Below, piece by piece: positions 36,883 through 51,200 of a DNA stretch of 64,000 nt. The notes beneath the pieces were generated by a model, which worked only from the letters and a program-made list of their open reading frames with translations, did no database searches and had not been told where the DNA came from. Source of the stretch: Cristatella mucedo (taxonomy: Eukaryota; Bryozoa; Phylactolaemata; Cristatellidae); the NCBI GenBank assembly GCA_009760855.2, contig WPIO01000037.1:1323501-1387500 (forward strand). Direction: 5' to 3'. Each line of letters starts with the position of its first letter. Positions within the stretch are counted from its first letter, which is position 1. A program made the translations under genes and the position numbers.

Positions 36883-39800
36883 CTGCAGGGACACAACGAG
36901 ACAGTGTCGAGGCAGCAGCAGCAGCAAGCAAGGTCAGCTAGTGACGTCGTTAAAAACGCACTTTGCACAGTGCAATTCATTGCCTCGGCGCCACCTTTGT
37001 TTCAGCTTTGCCTGCTGCTGGCTGGCAGCGAGCAGCACATCGAAAGAAACGTCATGCAGCCCGAGAGGGGACCCCGATCCTCCAAGTGAGCATGTTATTC
37101 AGTTATAGCCTAAGAAGAAGCACATAGCACGACCACGAATGCACGCCGCAAGTCAGACTGCCGGAGAGTTTCCTCCCGGCTCGTTTAGGAGCGTCTCTCC
37201 TTTTATACTCATCCTCGTGAGCATAGCCAGGAATTTTTGCTAAAAAAGGCACACGACCTTGCATGAGCTGTCCAGATGCAGCCAGCTGATGGAAGGTGAA
37301 GGGGCACGTCGACACGCCCTATCAGGGCGGTCCACAGGGAGGGGGAGGGGGAGGGGGAAGAGGTGTACCAAGGACTACTAGCCCAGGCACCCTTCTTTAT
37401 ACAACCAACTATTGGCAAAACAGCTTGACGGTACTGTAGTTTGCATTCTTGCAGGGGACTTTCACCAAAAAGCTTTCTAATGCTTGGCTTACTTATTTCC
37501 TTAGACAAGTTGTTCAAAGCCAGAGGGCAATATAAATGAATCATAATTCTATTTAATGTGAGCGCACAATCGGTCAGCAAGTGAGATCCATGGGAGGGAG
37601 TGAATGCTTCAGGCTGCAGAATCCCGCAAGCCCTGTCACGCCCCTTCCACCCGGTCTACGGCTCACATTGCAGGTACTGCTCACCGTGTCCAGCCTTTTG
37701 TCGGCAGGTCTTAGGAAAGACATGCGGGCTCTTGCAGCACGCCGGGAAGCAAGTGCCCAAAGACTGCATATCATCACACAGGCGTGCACACTTGCACATG
37801 CCTGCGTGTGTACAAATCATATTGTTTCACGCCCATACCCTAATAATAATAACAATAATGCACTTGATAAAGCGCCCCCAGAGAACTCAAATCTCTTTCT
37901 AGGCGCTTTACATTTGCAACAAGGGGAACTGTCTACCGTTATACCGAAATACCCTACCGTTTATGCCACTGAAAGAAAGGTCAAGGCTGATTTAGCAGCC
38001 TCATTCAATAACCATTTAACAGCCTCTCTTTGTATTGCAGCAGAAAAACCCAAAGACGATCATCACCACTTTCGGTGGCATTAAAGAATCGCCCACCGAA
38101 GGATTCGAACCCACGACCAAGGGACCGAGGTCGCTAAAAGCAGCGCCTTACCTAATGGGCCATCAAGGCTCACCAAATAGCAGCAGAAGAGCCATAACGC
38201 CTATCGCCACCACTTGCAGTTGGCAATAAAGGATGGCCCACTGCAGGGCTGGAGCCCAAGACCCGGGTCACGGAGCTAGCACCTATCCACTAGGCTAAGG
38301 CCCGGGGCTTAAAAAATCGCGAAGAGCTAGCGCTGCCGTCTGCGCAATGATGTCATCGCACCGCGCTCACACTCGGCCTCTCGGTCGGGTTCACGGAGGA
38401 GCCACGCTCCAGCGCCTACCTGACGTCTATGTGGCATGTGCCGCCGTAGAGCTCCTGGCACTGCTGCACTTCGTCACTGTATTTCCCGGAGCCGCCGTAA
38501 ATGACGAGGGCTCCACCGAGCCGGCCCGCCACGTGACAGCCACGTGCCACCGGTGGGTCACCGGTGGCGATCAGCTCGTGCCACTGGTTGGCCACTGCAT
38601 AGAAGAAGGAGAAGCGATTCGAGCACAATGAAGCATGGCGGCCGTCCGACTGACCTCCAGCAGCAGCGACACACGAGCGCCAGCTCACAATGCTCTGAAA
38701 GAGGTTGCCAAACGAAGGGCCGGGCAATTGCCGATGCCGCCATTTGACCGAGCGATTTGACCGAGTGCGACATTCCTCCTACCCACCTGCCCCCAAGGGA
38801 ACCGAGTCCAATAAAAAGCCCGAGCAGGAAAAGGCTGAGTAGCTCTGCAATAAAGCAGGCAGCTTTATCGCGCCTCATCGCCGGCAGCTCGCCAGCATGG
38901 GCAGGCCAGGCTGGGCAGCACCGATGCTATTCAGCGAGTTATTATTCACTCCAAAACATCCAACGTAGGGATATCGTGTTCCCACCTACTTTATGATGCA
39001 TAGAATGCCCTCGTTTTTGGTGAAGACCTGTTGTCAACTGCGCTGGACGCAACACTCACGAACATGATGACGACGCAATCTCACGGCATCGACTGACTAG
39101 GATGAGAAATGTGCCCGAGGCGATTTCAACACTTACTCACTGTCTTCTGGGCAATTCTAATCTACGCATGTACGCATGTCGATCTGTGACTCCACAAAGT
39201 CAAAGAAAGACCAGATGGGTGTAACGCTGGAGTGTTTTGTATAGAGCACGAAACGCCTAGGCGGTTTTCGGTGCAAATACGGTGGCCACCAACAGACTTG
39301 ATCTCATGCAAAGGAGAGCAGATGAAAAGCAAAAGCTGAGTCAGGAGAGCAATTGAGGTAGCGAGCAGCACGGAAGTAGCAGTGTAGGACCGCTGAAAAG
39401 GATGCGTTGTGTTGGGAGCAGCTGAGAAAATGTCGTTGCCTAAGGAATGTGGATGTGACTTTCACAGTCTACGACATGCAGAGTAAAAGCTTCCGGTGAC
39501 CACAATGTTTAGACGAATGAATGGAATAGCTAATACCGGTCAACATTGAAATCGTTACCGAATTAAAAAGTCCCCAATCTGTAGTATCTAGGTGTGTTGA
39601 ACACAAATATAACCATACAATTTTTTATTGGCTCTCGTTTTGAAGATATTTCATATAGTTCATTTTCTATGTTTCACCATATACATTTATCCAGTAGGAC
39701 TGCAACAACATCCTAAATAAGCCTAGACTGATGTAATATTGCATCGCATTTCATAATACCGTCATGCACAAAGAATCTAGAGATGATTGCACCATTTTCT

Positions 39801-42800
39801 GATGCAATGCAATACGACTGCCGGCTGCTTCAGTAAGCTGACGTCATAAAGCCCAGTCGGAAAGGTTGAGCATTTAAAATAGTTCAGACTTCGTGCAAAA
39901 CAGTTTAAATTACTGTAATTGAAACTGTTATCATTTTATCCATCGAGGTACAATACACAACAGTAATGCCTCGAAAGTGTGTTAATACCATGGACAAGTT
40001 TAGCTATATTTATGTGGGAGTGACGTTTGCCAACCAGAAAAAGTATCACTTTTCAAGTGAAGAGAACATATAATCTTTACTTCGGATGCAAGGTTGATGA
40101 CCAAGACCAGCCTTGGGCCCCCCACATATATGCTGCGCTATATGTACAGTACAGCTTTCACAGTGGTTAAATGGCAAAAAACCAGCTATGTCATTTGCAA
40201 TCCCGGTGGTGCGGAGAGAGCCAAGAGAAATTACGTTCTCCGGGGCACTATACAAATGTATTATTATTATTATTATTATTACTGTTACTTCTGTTTGGTT
40301 TCTCCTCTTTTCAGCTGATAAAGAAGTAAAAGAAGTCGAGAATAGTATATCCTAACATCCCATCTGCATCGAGACCAGTTCCACATGGTGAGGAGTTTCC
40401 TATTCCAGAATTTCCAGGAGAATATTATCTTTATTCATCTGACGAGGACAAGGGTGAGCCGACCTGTTCTACTCCCAGTATGTCAGCATGCAGTAATCCC
40501 GACTTTCACTGTGGTGCATCATCAACCCCACACAGAATAACACAGGAAGACTATATGACCTGGTTCGTGATTTGGACTTATTCAAGAACACGGCAGAGTT
40601 GCAGAGTAGGATCAAGACTCCAACAATGGAAGCTTCTCGGAGAAGATGTCCCCATTACTTTACATCGCAAGTGCCACAAGCACTTTAAGTCTTTTTTCTG
40701 AAAGGAAAGTAATCTGGTATTCTGTTCCGATATTGAGGGCCTCATGAACGCCTTACAAATCACTAATGACTCACACGAATAGAGTAAACTTTTAAATGCT
40801 TAAAAACTGAGTCTTAAGGCTGTGCTTTTGCACGATGGAAACCGCCTTCCACCTACTCCAGTAGTGCATGCTACCCACATGAAAGACACCTACTCCAGTA
40901 GTGCATGCTACCCACATGAAAGAGACATACGATAACTTACAGCAGCTACTGCATTCCAATGAGTAGAACAAGTACAGATGGCATCTCTGCGGTAATATGA
41001 AGATAGTTTGCCCTTTCAATGGAACTGCAGCAGAGATATACAAAATACACGTACTTCTTATGTGAGTGGGAGAGCCGAGCAAGGAATTTCTTCCATGACA
41101 ACTGTGGTATAGTTAGTGATGAACATGGCGAATGTTTTCATTAATATATCGCAACAATGGAACAAAGGTACCAGGGGAAATGGTCCACTAAAATGCTGGC
41201 TCACTTTTGCTGGACACTCCCCAGAGATGCTCGCGAACAGCTGTACAACAGACAGGCAAATAAATCTAAGAAGTAGTCTATAACTTCATGTTTTACAGGT
41301 ACTAACCGTAGGCCTATTACTATTGGCATGCATTTCGTGATGTGTACATTAATTAATTAGATTAAAAAAAGTAGAGCCAATTTTGCAATTTGATTGTCAT
41401 ATTCGTGTTGAGCAAATACAAATTGATAAGAAATGGCTTTGAATGAAATTGTAAATGAAATTGTATTTCAGTCACATGACTTTTGTAAAACTTTGCCGAC
41501 CAGTGTAATTTATTGCGGCAAGGGAACACGAGGACATGAGAAGGAGGAGGAGGAGGCTGGAGGAACTGATGCAGCAGCTCAGCTAGGTTTGAAGGAGCAA
41601 AAACCCATTCGCTAGGGCCCCTAAACATTGTGCCATTCATCTGCTGCTCACCACTCCAAAGACAAGCATTGGCTGCCCTATTCCCCACCCCTCACCTTCT
41701 CTTCTGCCTCTTACAACCAGCGCTTCAGGGCTCTCACAAAAACCGCTCTGTGTGACATGGTGCCAGGTAAACCCGGTCCAGATCACACCGCAGGACCTCA
41801 AGCCCTAAGTTTCTTGCTTCACGATTGATTTCATCGAGCTAGCGTTAAATTTGATTAATCTGCAAATGTGCTTACACTGGCTCACCTAGTTCAGCATTAA
41901 ACGTCAATTCCACAGTCAAGTCTAACTTCTTTCAGCTATGTAACATTGCTAACAATTTGGGCTTGCTAAGACAGATATGCCACATCCAGGTTGGTCCATG
42001 AATTTGTGATGTTCCCGTCTCGACTTCTGTTAACTCGCTATTTGCAGGTCTTCCGTCATGTATGATAAGGCGGTTACATTGTGTGCAAAACTCAGCAGCC
42101 AGGCATGTCTGATGTCAAAAGTCACAATTGTGCTTTATTAAACCACTTCTCACCGACTTGCACTGGCTCCCCACCAAGCTACGTATTGACTTTAAGGTTC
42201 TGTCACTCACTTTTAGGTATCTTCATTCTCTGGCTCCAGCATACCAATCAGAACTACTTCCCAATCAGGCTAAGGCATCGTACTGCCTTCTCATCTGGCT
42301 GAAGTCGTTTAGCTGCACCTCTAACAATCTCAAATCTTTAGGAGACCACGCCTTCAGTATATATGCTCCCAAAGCTTGGAACTCACCCCTGACTGACGGC
42401 ACAACATCCATTGATCTGACATTCAAAAAGAACCTAAAAACGCACGTTCTCCTCACGGCATTTCTCGGTCCGTGCGAATTGTCTTTTGTAACCTTTAACT
42501 TTTGTAATGCGTGCTGATTTTTTGCCTGTTATCACTATCCCTCAGCAATTTGACGTACTTCTTTCACAGCACATATTAAATGCCTAGAAAGAAATTGAGT
42601 TCTCTTAGGGTGCAATACAAATGTCATATTTTAATAATTATTACTAGTATCGCTACTATCACTGTAACAATGAAGCTGGTGCCATGATGCCGACCGGAGC
42701 TACTAGGTTCGGGTAGTGGTACGAGAGGTCCCCAACGCATTGCCTGTCACTACTGCCACCGATTTTATCGCCGACCGACCGCCAGCAATGATCAATCTCT

Positions 42801-45230
42801 GCTCAGCATTCTACCACATCCTGAGCACTTGATAAACCACTGCCACCTTTAACACAGGGACACGGTCTGCGCAAAAGCATCTTGGGGTGTAGGGAACTCG
42901 TGCTCATCGCGCTCTATCTGTCAGCCGGCCAGCCTGCAGCTTGCTCACAGCGAGCTACGCTCTTCGCTGACCCCAGGTTTTCCTCTCTCCACCGCTCTCT
43001 AGCACCCACTACCGGGGCGCCAATGCCAAGCAGCCTCTCTATTTATTAGCCCTACTATAGCCGCTAGCGGTTCTCAGTCAATTGGCTGCCACCAGCTGGT
43101 CTCCTTGCAGCAGTCACGCCGAACATCTGGCTTTTCCGCGGCAGTATTACGTAACACTTTCTCCGTTATTTTCATCGCTGCCTACCGGCCTACTTTGCTT
43201 CAACGCACTCACGTTTACCGCTGCTTGCAGCGCTGGACCGATCTACTAGCTCGCTGGTGCAGGGGACAGCCGATTCAGCGGAGTGAGCCAGTGAGCAAGT
43301 CGCGGCCTCTGCTCTGGGTGTGGCCCCCTTTCCCTGATCCTTGACCCGAACTTGAGCCTTCACTTCTTTAGTGGGGAGAGGCAGCATAGTTGACACGAGC
43401 AGCTTCCAAGGCAGCCAATGCAGTCCTAGCACAGTGCTCGGTCAAGATAGCCGCTAGCGATGGGTCAAACACGTCTATTTCCGTTTGAATCGTAGAGATA
43501 AACAAATATAAAAAGAGGTCGATCAACCATTCACCGAGCCTGGGAAGCAGCCAGCCCACTGCTGCTTCGGCATGCTAGGTGGCTAAACGCCAGAGAAGCA
43601 GGCACAATGTCAGCGAGGCTAGCAGGCCAAGGCGTCGCCTTACAGCTATCTACTTGTGCGTGTCCACAAGCCTCGCAGTGCCAAACCTGAATCGTAAACA
43701 AACAGATCGTTGTAATGCTCGTTTGCAGATCCCCGGCCGCCGAACACGACGGCGCAGGCACCAAATGAGGTTGCAGAATGAAAAGACCTTGGCTTGGGCG
43801 GAACGCCGTGTGCTTGCTTAAGGTTTGTCCATTTCCTTGTCACTGTAAATTAAAACCATGCGACCGGCTGCGTGTGATTGCAGACTGTCAAGATGGCTTC
43901 TAGTCCATGTCTAAAACACACACGTACAACACAAAGACACACACCAACATGCACCGATGTGCAGACACACTCGCACATTGAGATACACGCGCAAACAGAT
44001 GTGCACCTGCACACAGAGATACGCGGTATATGTAGTAGCTGTGCTGGTTATGCATTCCTTCCCTATCCTTAGCTCTTTTTTCAATTACCTGATATTATGT
44101 GAATGTCCTTTGCTTCAGTATGGGCATTTTTTTCACTTGCTCGGTGCAGCAGTTTTGCTATGACTCTTATTGCATCGACCTCGTTGGTCAATGCCTTGCT
44201 AGTACTTCGCGCGTACGCACTGCTTCGATTTATATCCGACATGTTTGGTAGCCACCATTTACATCTTCAAGTGACAAGGCCACTGCATTTTAAAGCTGCT
44301 AGATTCTCGCCACTTATCAAATGTATGACTTGGTAGGACATGGGTCTCTGGTGCCATGGGTCTAGGTTCAATTGCAGAGGATATTACAGTGAGTCCTTCT
44401 TTCTCTCGAGCGCTTCGCTGTCCATTTCTGAATTATACAGCCCTCTACAGATTCTGTCCCGGTTCAGCTATGAGGATTTTTTTTTTACAAGATTCGGACA
44501 CTCGGCCAAGCTTAACACTTTACATACCAACGTGGTGCATTGGCATGTGTGCTAACGCTAGGCAACCAGTAGCCTGCCTGTATTTGCTAGAGAGCTGTGT
44601 CGTTGGTGTAATTCCACATCCATACTTCAGCAAGAGGGAGTGGAAATATGCAAATATATAATTCGTTTATATAGCGCCCTAAGAGAACTTAATGTCTATT
44701 CAGGTGCTTCACGTGTGTGCTCGAGCCCACGACCTCGTTCATCAAATGCATTCACCTTGACCTTGATCGGGGCGAGGGGAACAGGTGCATATCTCCAAAC
44801 ACCCTCTTACACATGCAAATGATTGAGTGAAAGATTTGTTGCAGCCACCCACAGATCAACACAATGCTCTTTATCCAGCCCAAGTTCTGAGCAACGATTG
44901 GGAATGATGCAACCACCATGAGAATGGACATATTTCAGGCCTAAGCCGTAATGCCACACTAGGTAAGGCGGTTGCTTTTCACGAACTCGCTGCTGAGGTC
45001 GTGGGTTCGAATTCTCCAGAGGGCGATCTTTTATCATCACTGCAAGTAGTGGTGATAACCGTCAAGGCTCTTCGGTTGGTATACACAAAAGAGACTGTTT
45101 AATCAGCTAATATAATAATAATAAGTGAGTCAGCCATTGCGTATTCTTATAAAAACGTGCCCGGAGAGTGGCCCTTCACGTCCTTGTTTGTGAATAATTC
45201 AGGTCATCAACCTCGACCTTCTCACTCTGT

Positions 45231-45291
<61 letters not shown>

Positions 45292-48200
45292 TGTGTGTTT
45301 GGGGGGGAGGTGAAAGGGAATGCCGGGTAGGTGGGGCTGCAGCCCGGCAGTGAGCACTTGAGAGCTTCTCTCTGCCTTGCCCGAAGGCCTTCTCCAAAGC
45401 ACTCGGCAACTGTACATGCATGCATATATATGCAACTATACATGCATACCTTTGCAAGGAAGAAAGCAATGACGCTGCGAGGCGTTCAATTGGCTATTGC
45501 TGTTTAAAAATATATGACTGCTTATCCTGCCAATTCAGCAGGCAATCTCGGAAGCGGGAAGGTGGCAAAGGCAAACATGCTGTATCAGCCATAATTCGCT
45601 GTGCCCAGCCAAAACTGAAGCTTCATAAACTGGTATCTAAATCAAAGAAAACAAAAACTTGAGGCGTATTAAGCAGGCTTAAATGTCACGTCGAGTTCAC
45701 CGCAGAAATAGGCAAAGTAAAGATTGGCTGATCTAACAGCCTCATTCGTGTACCGGCAGAAGAGCCTTTGTGACTATTACCCGCTTGCACAAAGGTGACA
45801 CAGGATCGTCTGCTGCAAACCCCCGACCTGGGACGTGAAGTACGAGAACCTTAGCTCCTCGTGGGCCAAGACCAAGGACCCCATGACTGCCACGGGCGCA
45901 CACAAGGAGCCCATGCTGGCATATTTCAGTGAGAGTGGCATGCCGAGAGGAAAAACCCGGGGGCACAAGCCACAAAAGTAGCTGTCCATGCGACGGCCCA
46001 GCAAGTCAACTGACCGGTGTCAAAGAGGTAGCCATCGTTGCAGCGACCGGCAGCATCGCGCCCTCCAAAAATGAAGAGCTGAGTCGGACCCATCGAGCAC
46101 AGCGCCATGGCTGCACGCGGCGTGGGCGAGCCGAGGTTCATCTGAATGGGCTGCGACCAGGTGAGCGTGTCTGCACCGAAGGCATGCAACAGAGGTGACG
46201 TTGGTTATGGCAGAAATGGTGGCTGCAGCGGCACCGGCATTTTGCATGCTCTGCACAGCAAACGGTGCTGCTGCACATAGACACGAGCTGACGAAAGCTT
46301 CGGCTTGCAGCTGCTGACCGCGTGCCGAGTGGACCGGTCCTAGTAGCATGCAATGCGTTACCAGTGTCCAAGACAAATAGGTCGTTGAACCAGCCGAAAC
46401 GAGCGGCTTCCTGCACCTGCTTGCAGTCTTCCAGATCCCCACCATCGTCATCCTGCAGTCGAAAACACTGTTCGGTTGAGCAGGTAGAAGCGATAGCAGC
46501 AGGACCGCGAGAGCACGAGCAACCGAAAGTATTGCAGAAGCAGGTGCAGAAGCCATGGCGATAGGAAGCAATGGCACCGGGAAGCAATGGCACCTCAAAC
46601 CGAAGCGAACCTCAAATCCTTCGAAGACTGTGCATTTAGTTCGTATGCTCCCAAAGCCTGGAACTCCCTCCCGACCTGCGTCAGAACATCGCCTGACTTG
46701 ACCACATTTACAAAGAACTTAAAAAAACAGCATTTAGTGGGTCCCTGTGACTCGTCCTTCATGTGCTTATGCATGCTGACACTGTGCATGCTGCCACTAA
46801 CCATGCTTGCATGCTGATCCTGTGCATGTCACCTCTAACCATGTTATTCATGTTGCTTATCAAGCACGATATCACTCACCATTCAATCGAGTTTCCTTTG
46901 CAGCAGATGTAAAGCGCCGAGAAAGAGATTGAGTCCTCTGAGGGCGCTTTATCAAGTGTATTATTATTTTTATAGGAATAGGTAAGCCTTGCTTTAAATG
47001 CTAATGCAAAGGTTGTACAGATGTCCGTTGGTAGAGTGCCCTAGGCTTGAGTTGTGAAGTAACCGGAGGCACGATCTCAAGACTAGTAGCCCTTCTAAAC
47101 GTCAGTGCCTACCGCGATCTCATTTGCAGCATTGTCACCTAGTCTTAACACTTCATCTCCCGCTCATAATAATAATGATAATAATAATAACAAAAGGTCG
47201 TTTGCATAGCACCTTAAGAGAACATAATATCTATCCAGGTACTTTACCGTTTGTTGCAAGAGAATCAGTACCCAAGGGTTAGTGACATGGCCGGTCTCAA
47301 ATATACAATAGCAAAAAGTATAATGCTCAGATCAGCCTTCTGAAGAAGGAAACATGAACGTACACGTGGCCACCAGTTAGTAAGACCTCTGGCTATTACC
47401 ATGCACTGAATCATGCACAGGTACGTAAAAACCACATCGAAACAAAAAGACAAGTTCACTGGGGCAGAGGGAAAGTTAACAGAAACGAATTTTAGCTGGT
47501 CAGTGATAAGCATTAGCAAACGACAGTCGAGCATTTGCACGTGAGAGAGAGAGAGAGAGAGAGAGCAAGAGAGAGAGGTGGTGAGCATTCAGTATAGCAA
47601 GCATGAACTCTGACAACAAATCAGCAGTTCAAGGTCAATGCAGGTCATAGGAATGTTATGGTCACGTGAGTGGAAAATAAACAAGACATCCACGAGTGCA
47701 GTCACGATAAGTGCCACACTGGTAGCAAGACCTACGACGAGAGAGTTTCAGTAGTCTAGATGCATTTCACTAATGTATTGACCAACTTGGCTGAGGTATA
47801 CATGTCTAAGTATGTCCGAGTCTTTGCTACACAACGTATCTGAGAGGTGGCAAAGTGACAAAGGCTCCGATATGGCATCCTGGGAAAGATCGTTTTTGCA
47901 AGAGGATGTCCAAATCCGTCTAGAGCCTACGGGAGATGCTGGCTGGGCAAGTTTTCAGATTAAGGCATTCTAGTTTCTGAGGTCTACTACCTTTGCCCAC
48001 ATCTATTAGGTTGGCCTCACCATCAAAGTTAGCTTTCGGCACAACAAGTTACAAGGATAGAGAGAATCCAAGATGCTAGAAGGAGGGAAGCAATCAAAGG
48101 ACAGGTCCAGCCGCAGTGTCATCCGCATGATAGTGAAAGCCAAGATTGTACTTGACAACCACACCGGCATTATCTTTTACTTCATAGGTTCGCCGGATGG

Positions 48201-51200
48201 CCATTTTCTGTCGACATCCATGCTATGAAACCTGACATTCCACACTTAAAGTCGTGCAGTCTAAACATAGCGACTAGCTATAATTTCTGAGTGGCAGTTA
48301 CTCGCTACTATTAAGGCTGTGTTGTAAAAGTTTTTTTGCACAGCTACTAACCGATCCCGTGTATTTAACAGGAAGGCAGAAGGGAGCAGAAACTAATTAA
48401 GTTCTCCTAGTCTCGTGTTCTTCTTCTTTATGAATGGCCTGGCGACAACGTCATCTCTGAGCAATGCATCGACACAATCTGAGTGTTAGAAGATACTAAC
48501 GAGAATGGCAACCACGATCACATCAGCGAGCTCGCTACGATCAATACAGAGATATCGAAAAAAGAAAGAGCAAGCTCTTCAGATCGGAGACTAGCCAACC
48601 AGAGTGCAAACACAATGTACACACCTCATCCTCGTCGTCATCATCATCACTCAGTGTTGGCTGCGGTCCGAAACCTCCAAATAAATACACTTGATTGCCG
48701 ACGGAAGCCGAAGCTGCCTTGTCTCTGGGCGACGGACACGGACCTTGTGCGTGAACGCATGTCCAAACGCTCGAATCTAAGGCACAGCACAGCACAGCCA
48801 AATAGACATGTAGTAGTAATAATAATAATAATTATATATCGTATATCGCCATCAGAAAACTTAATTCCTACCTAGGCATTTTACAGATGCTGCAAAGGAA
48901 GCATGATCGAATCGTTAGTGGCAGCATGCTCAATGTCAACAAGCATAACATGATTAGAGGTGACATGCACAGCATTGAAATATGGTTAGTGGCAGCCTGC
49001 AAAGTGCCAAGACGCATAATCACACAAAGTACGAATCAGGCAGACCCACTGAATGCTGCGATAAATAGATGGGTTTTTTAAGCTTCTTTTTAAATGTCAA
49101 GTCAGGGGATGTCATGACGTCAGTCGGGAGTGATTTCTATGCTTTGGGAGCATACCAACTAAAGGCATGGTCTCCAAAGGACTTGAGGTTCCTACAAGGC
49201 ATAGCTAAAGATTTGAGTCAGAAAAGCAGACGGTACGATGCTTAGCATGGTGGTGGAGTAGTTCTGATGGGTGAGCTGGAGCCAAAGAATGAAGAGACCT
49301 AAAAGTGAGTGACAGAACTTTAAAGTCACAAATGCATGGATCAATTTAGATGTAGTATCCCTGTCTAAGCAAGCCCAAATTTCAGCAAGATTATGTGGCT
49401 GAAAGTAGGCATACATAACTGTAGAAATGATGTGGTCGTCTAATAAAAGGCCATTTGGGAACAGGACACCTATATTTCGTGCAGATGCATCAAAAGATAT
49501 GCTGGCAGAGCCAGTTTTGAGTGCTAGCCTTTCCAATTTCTGAATTACACTTGTTTTGCCCATAACTAGTACGTTGGTTTTAATCATCATTCAATTTAGG
49601 AAAGTTTGCTGCCATCCATGTGCAGATGTCGTCAATACATACAGCAAAGAGCTAGGAAAATTCGAGATGCTGGAGCGGCTGGGAAGCATCAAAGCAAAGG
49701 TACAACTCAGTGTCGTCTACATAGAAGTGGAAGCCTGGGTTGTGCCCGACAATCACATCGGCAAGAGGGAGAGTATAAACTGTGAAAAGAACCGACCAAA
49801 CACAGAGAATTGAGGTACATCGTACTTCAGTGATTCCCTCGGATGACCTTTCTCTGTTCACATCAATGCTCTGAAGTCTGCCACTCAGATAGTACCTGAA
49901 CCGTTGAAGTGCTGTGCCCAGGCGAGATGAGAGGCGCTTGAGAAGAACTTGGTGATCAATAGTACCAAAAGCTGCCACAGATCGAGCAAAACAAGAAGAG
50001 AGACTTTACGCAAGTCTTCATTTCTAAGAAGGTTATTATACACCCAAAGCAAAGCTCACTCTGATTATTTCTAAAACCACACAGGAACTTGCTAGCTAGG
50101 TTGAGGTTTCAATATATGAGTTCACCTAGTCTGCCACGACTAGTTCCAGTGTGTTTGATAGGAAAGGTAGAAGAGAGATCGGGTGTAAGGTGCTCTAGTT
50201 CTCTTGATCTAGTGTTGCTTCTTGAGTAGTGACCCGACTACAGCCTTTTTGAAGTGCTGGGGCATGGCCTGAGGATAATGACATGTTTATAATGTTAGTT
50301 ATGCATAGAAACAGCAGATCTATGCATCGCAGAAGCAGGACAGTGTGAATAGGATCTAGAGGACTAGTTGTCTTCTGTGATTGGTATATGAAATTCAGGA
50401 TGAGGTCACTTGCGGCCTCTTTAAATGTAGATACTGAGGTACTGCACGGTATTGAGGGACTGGAGTCTAGAGGGGATGCTGCCACCCTAGGGATGAACTC
50501 TCTGATCTTGTCTATCTTATTGACAAAGAAGCCAGAGAAATAATCAGCAAAATCACCACAGGGATCACTAGGTAAGGAGCTAACCTGGGAGCGGCTAAGG
50601 AGATGCTTGATTGCACACATCAGCATTTTTGGATTGAACATCTGCTTTTCAATCGTGTCTGCGGTAAGCCATAAGCCATCTGAGCGAGGATGCATAGAGC
50701 ACTTAGTCAGAGGTACAAGCTCGTCGAGAATGTCAGCTAGTGTCGTGTGGTAGCATTCTACCAATGATGGCAGGTCGGAAGGGGATTGAAAGGCAGGGGC
50801 AAAGATGTTCTCGCGAAGCAAGTATCGACGTCGGGGGTCTTGAGGCTTCATGATTCACAGGTGGCTTACAATGTGAAGAAGGGCGCACACTGAAGACCGA
50901 ATGAGATCTACATGTGGTCAGATAAGCAGAGTTTCGTAATAATAGGTGATGATAACATACAGTTGTAGGAGAACATTTGGTGGTGTGTGACCCTTGATGT
51001 GAGTGGGGTAATACACATGAGCCACAAGACGAAATTCGGTGCTGAAGGCATCAAATAAGTTATCAAAATGAATGTTGAAATCACCTATAACGAGAAAAGA
51101 TCGATTTCCTTCATACAAAATTCAAATGAGATCAGATAAATCTGATATAAAGAAAGACTTGGTACCTGAGGGAGGATAGACTACTGCCTCAAATGGCAGC

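Larger units (their letters stand above)
38595..43686 (-). other. 5-kb intron of the KLHDC-type gene
   Basis: Holds LINE B (39165-39530 and 41505-41625), a LINE-tailed short element (40100-40282), a broken transposon ORF (40420-41280) and LINE A (42010-42640). Unique sequence fills 42645-43686. Confidence 0.75.
43843..46014 (-). other. Intron of the KLHDC-type gene
   Basis: Contains SINE 2 (44650-44785), SINE 1 (44935-45120), (TG)n (45229-45299) and a decayed SINE 1 (45720-45900). The remainder is unique. Confidence 0.7.

Noticed and set aside
36363-36941. 192-codon Arg/Gln-rich plus-strand frame
   Set aside because: No splice context or family match; kept only as an open question against the weak minus-strand KLHDC exons.
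45176-45469. His-Thr repeat protein on the minus strand
   Set aside because: Translation of a (TG)n microsatellite.
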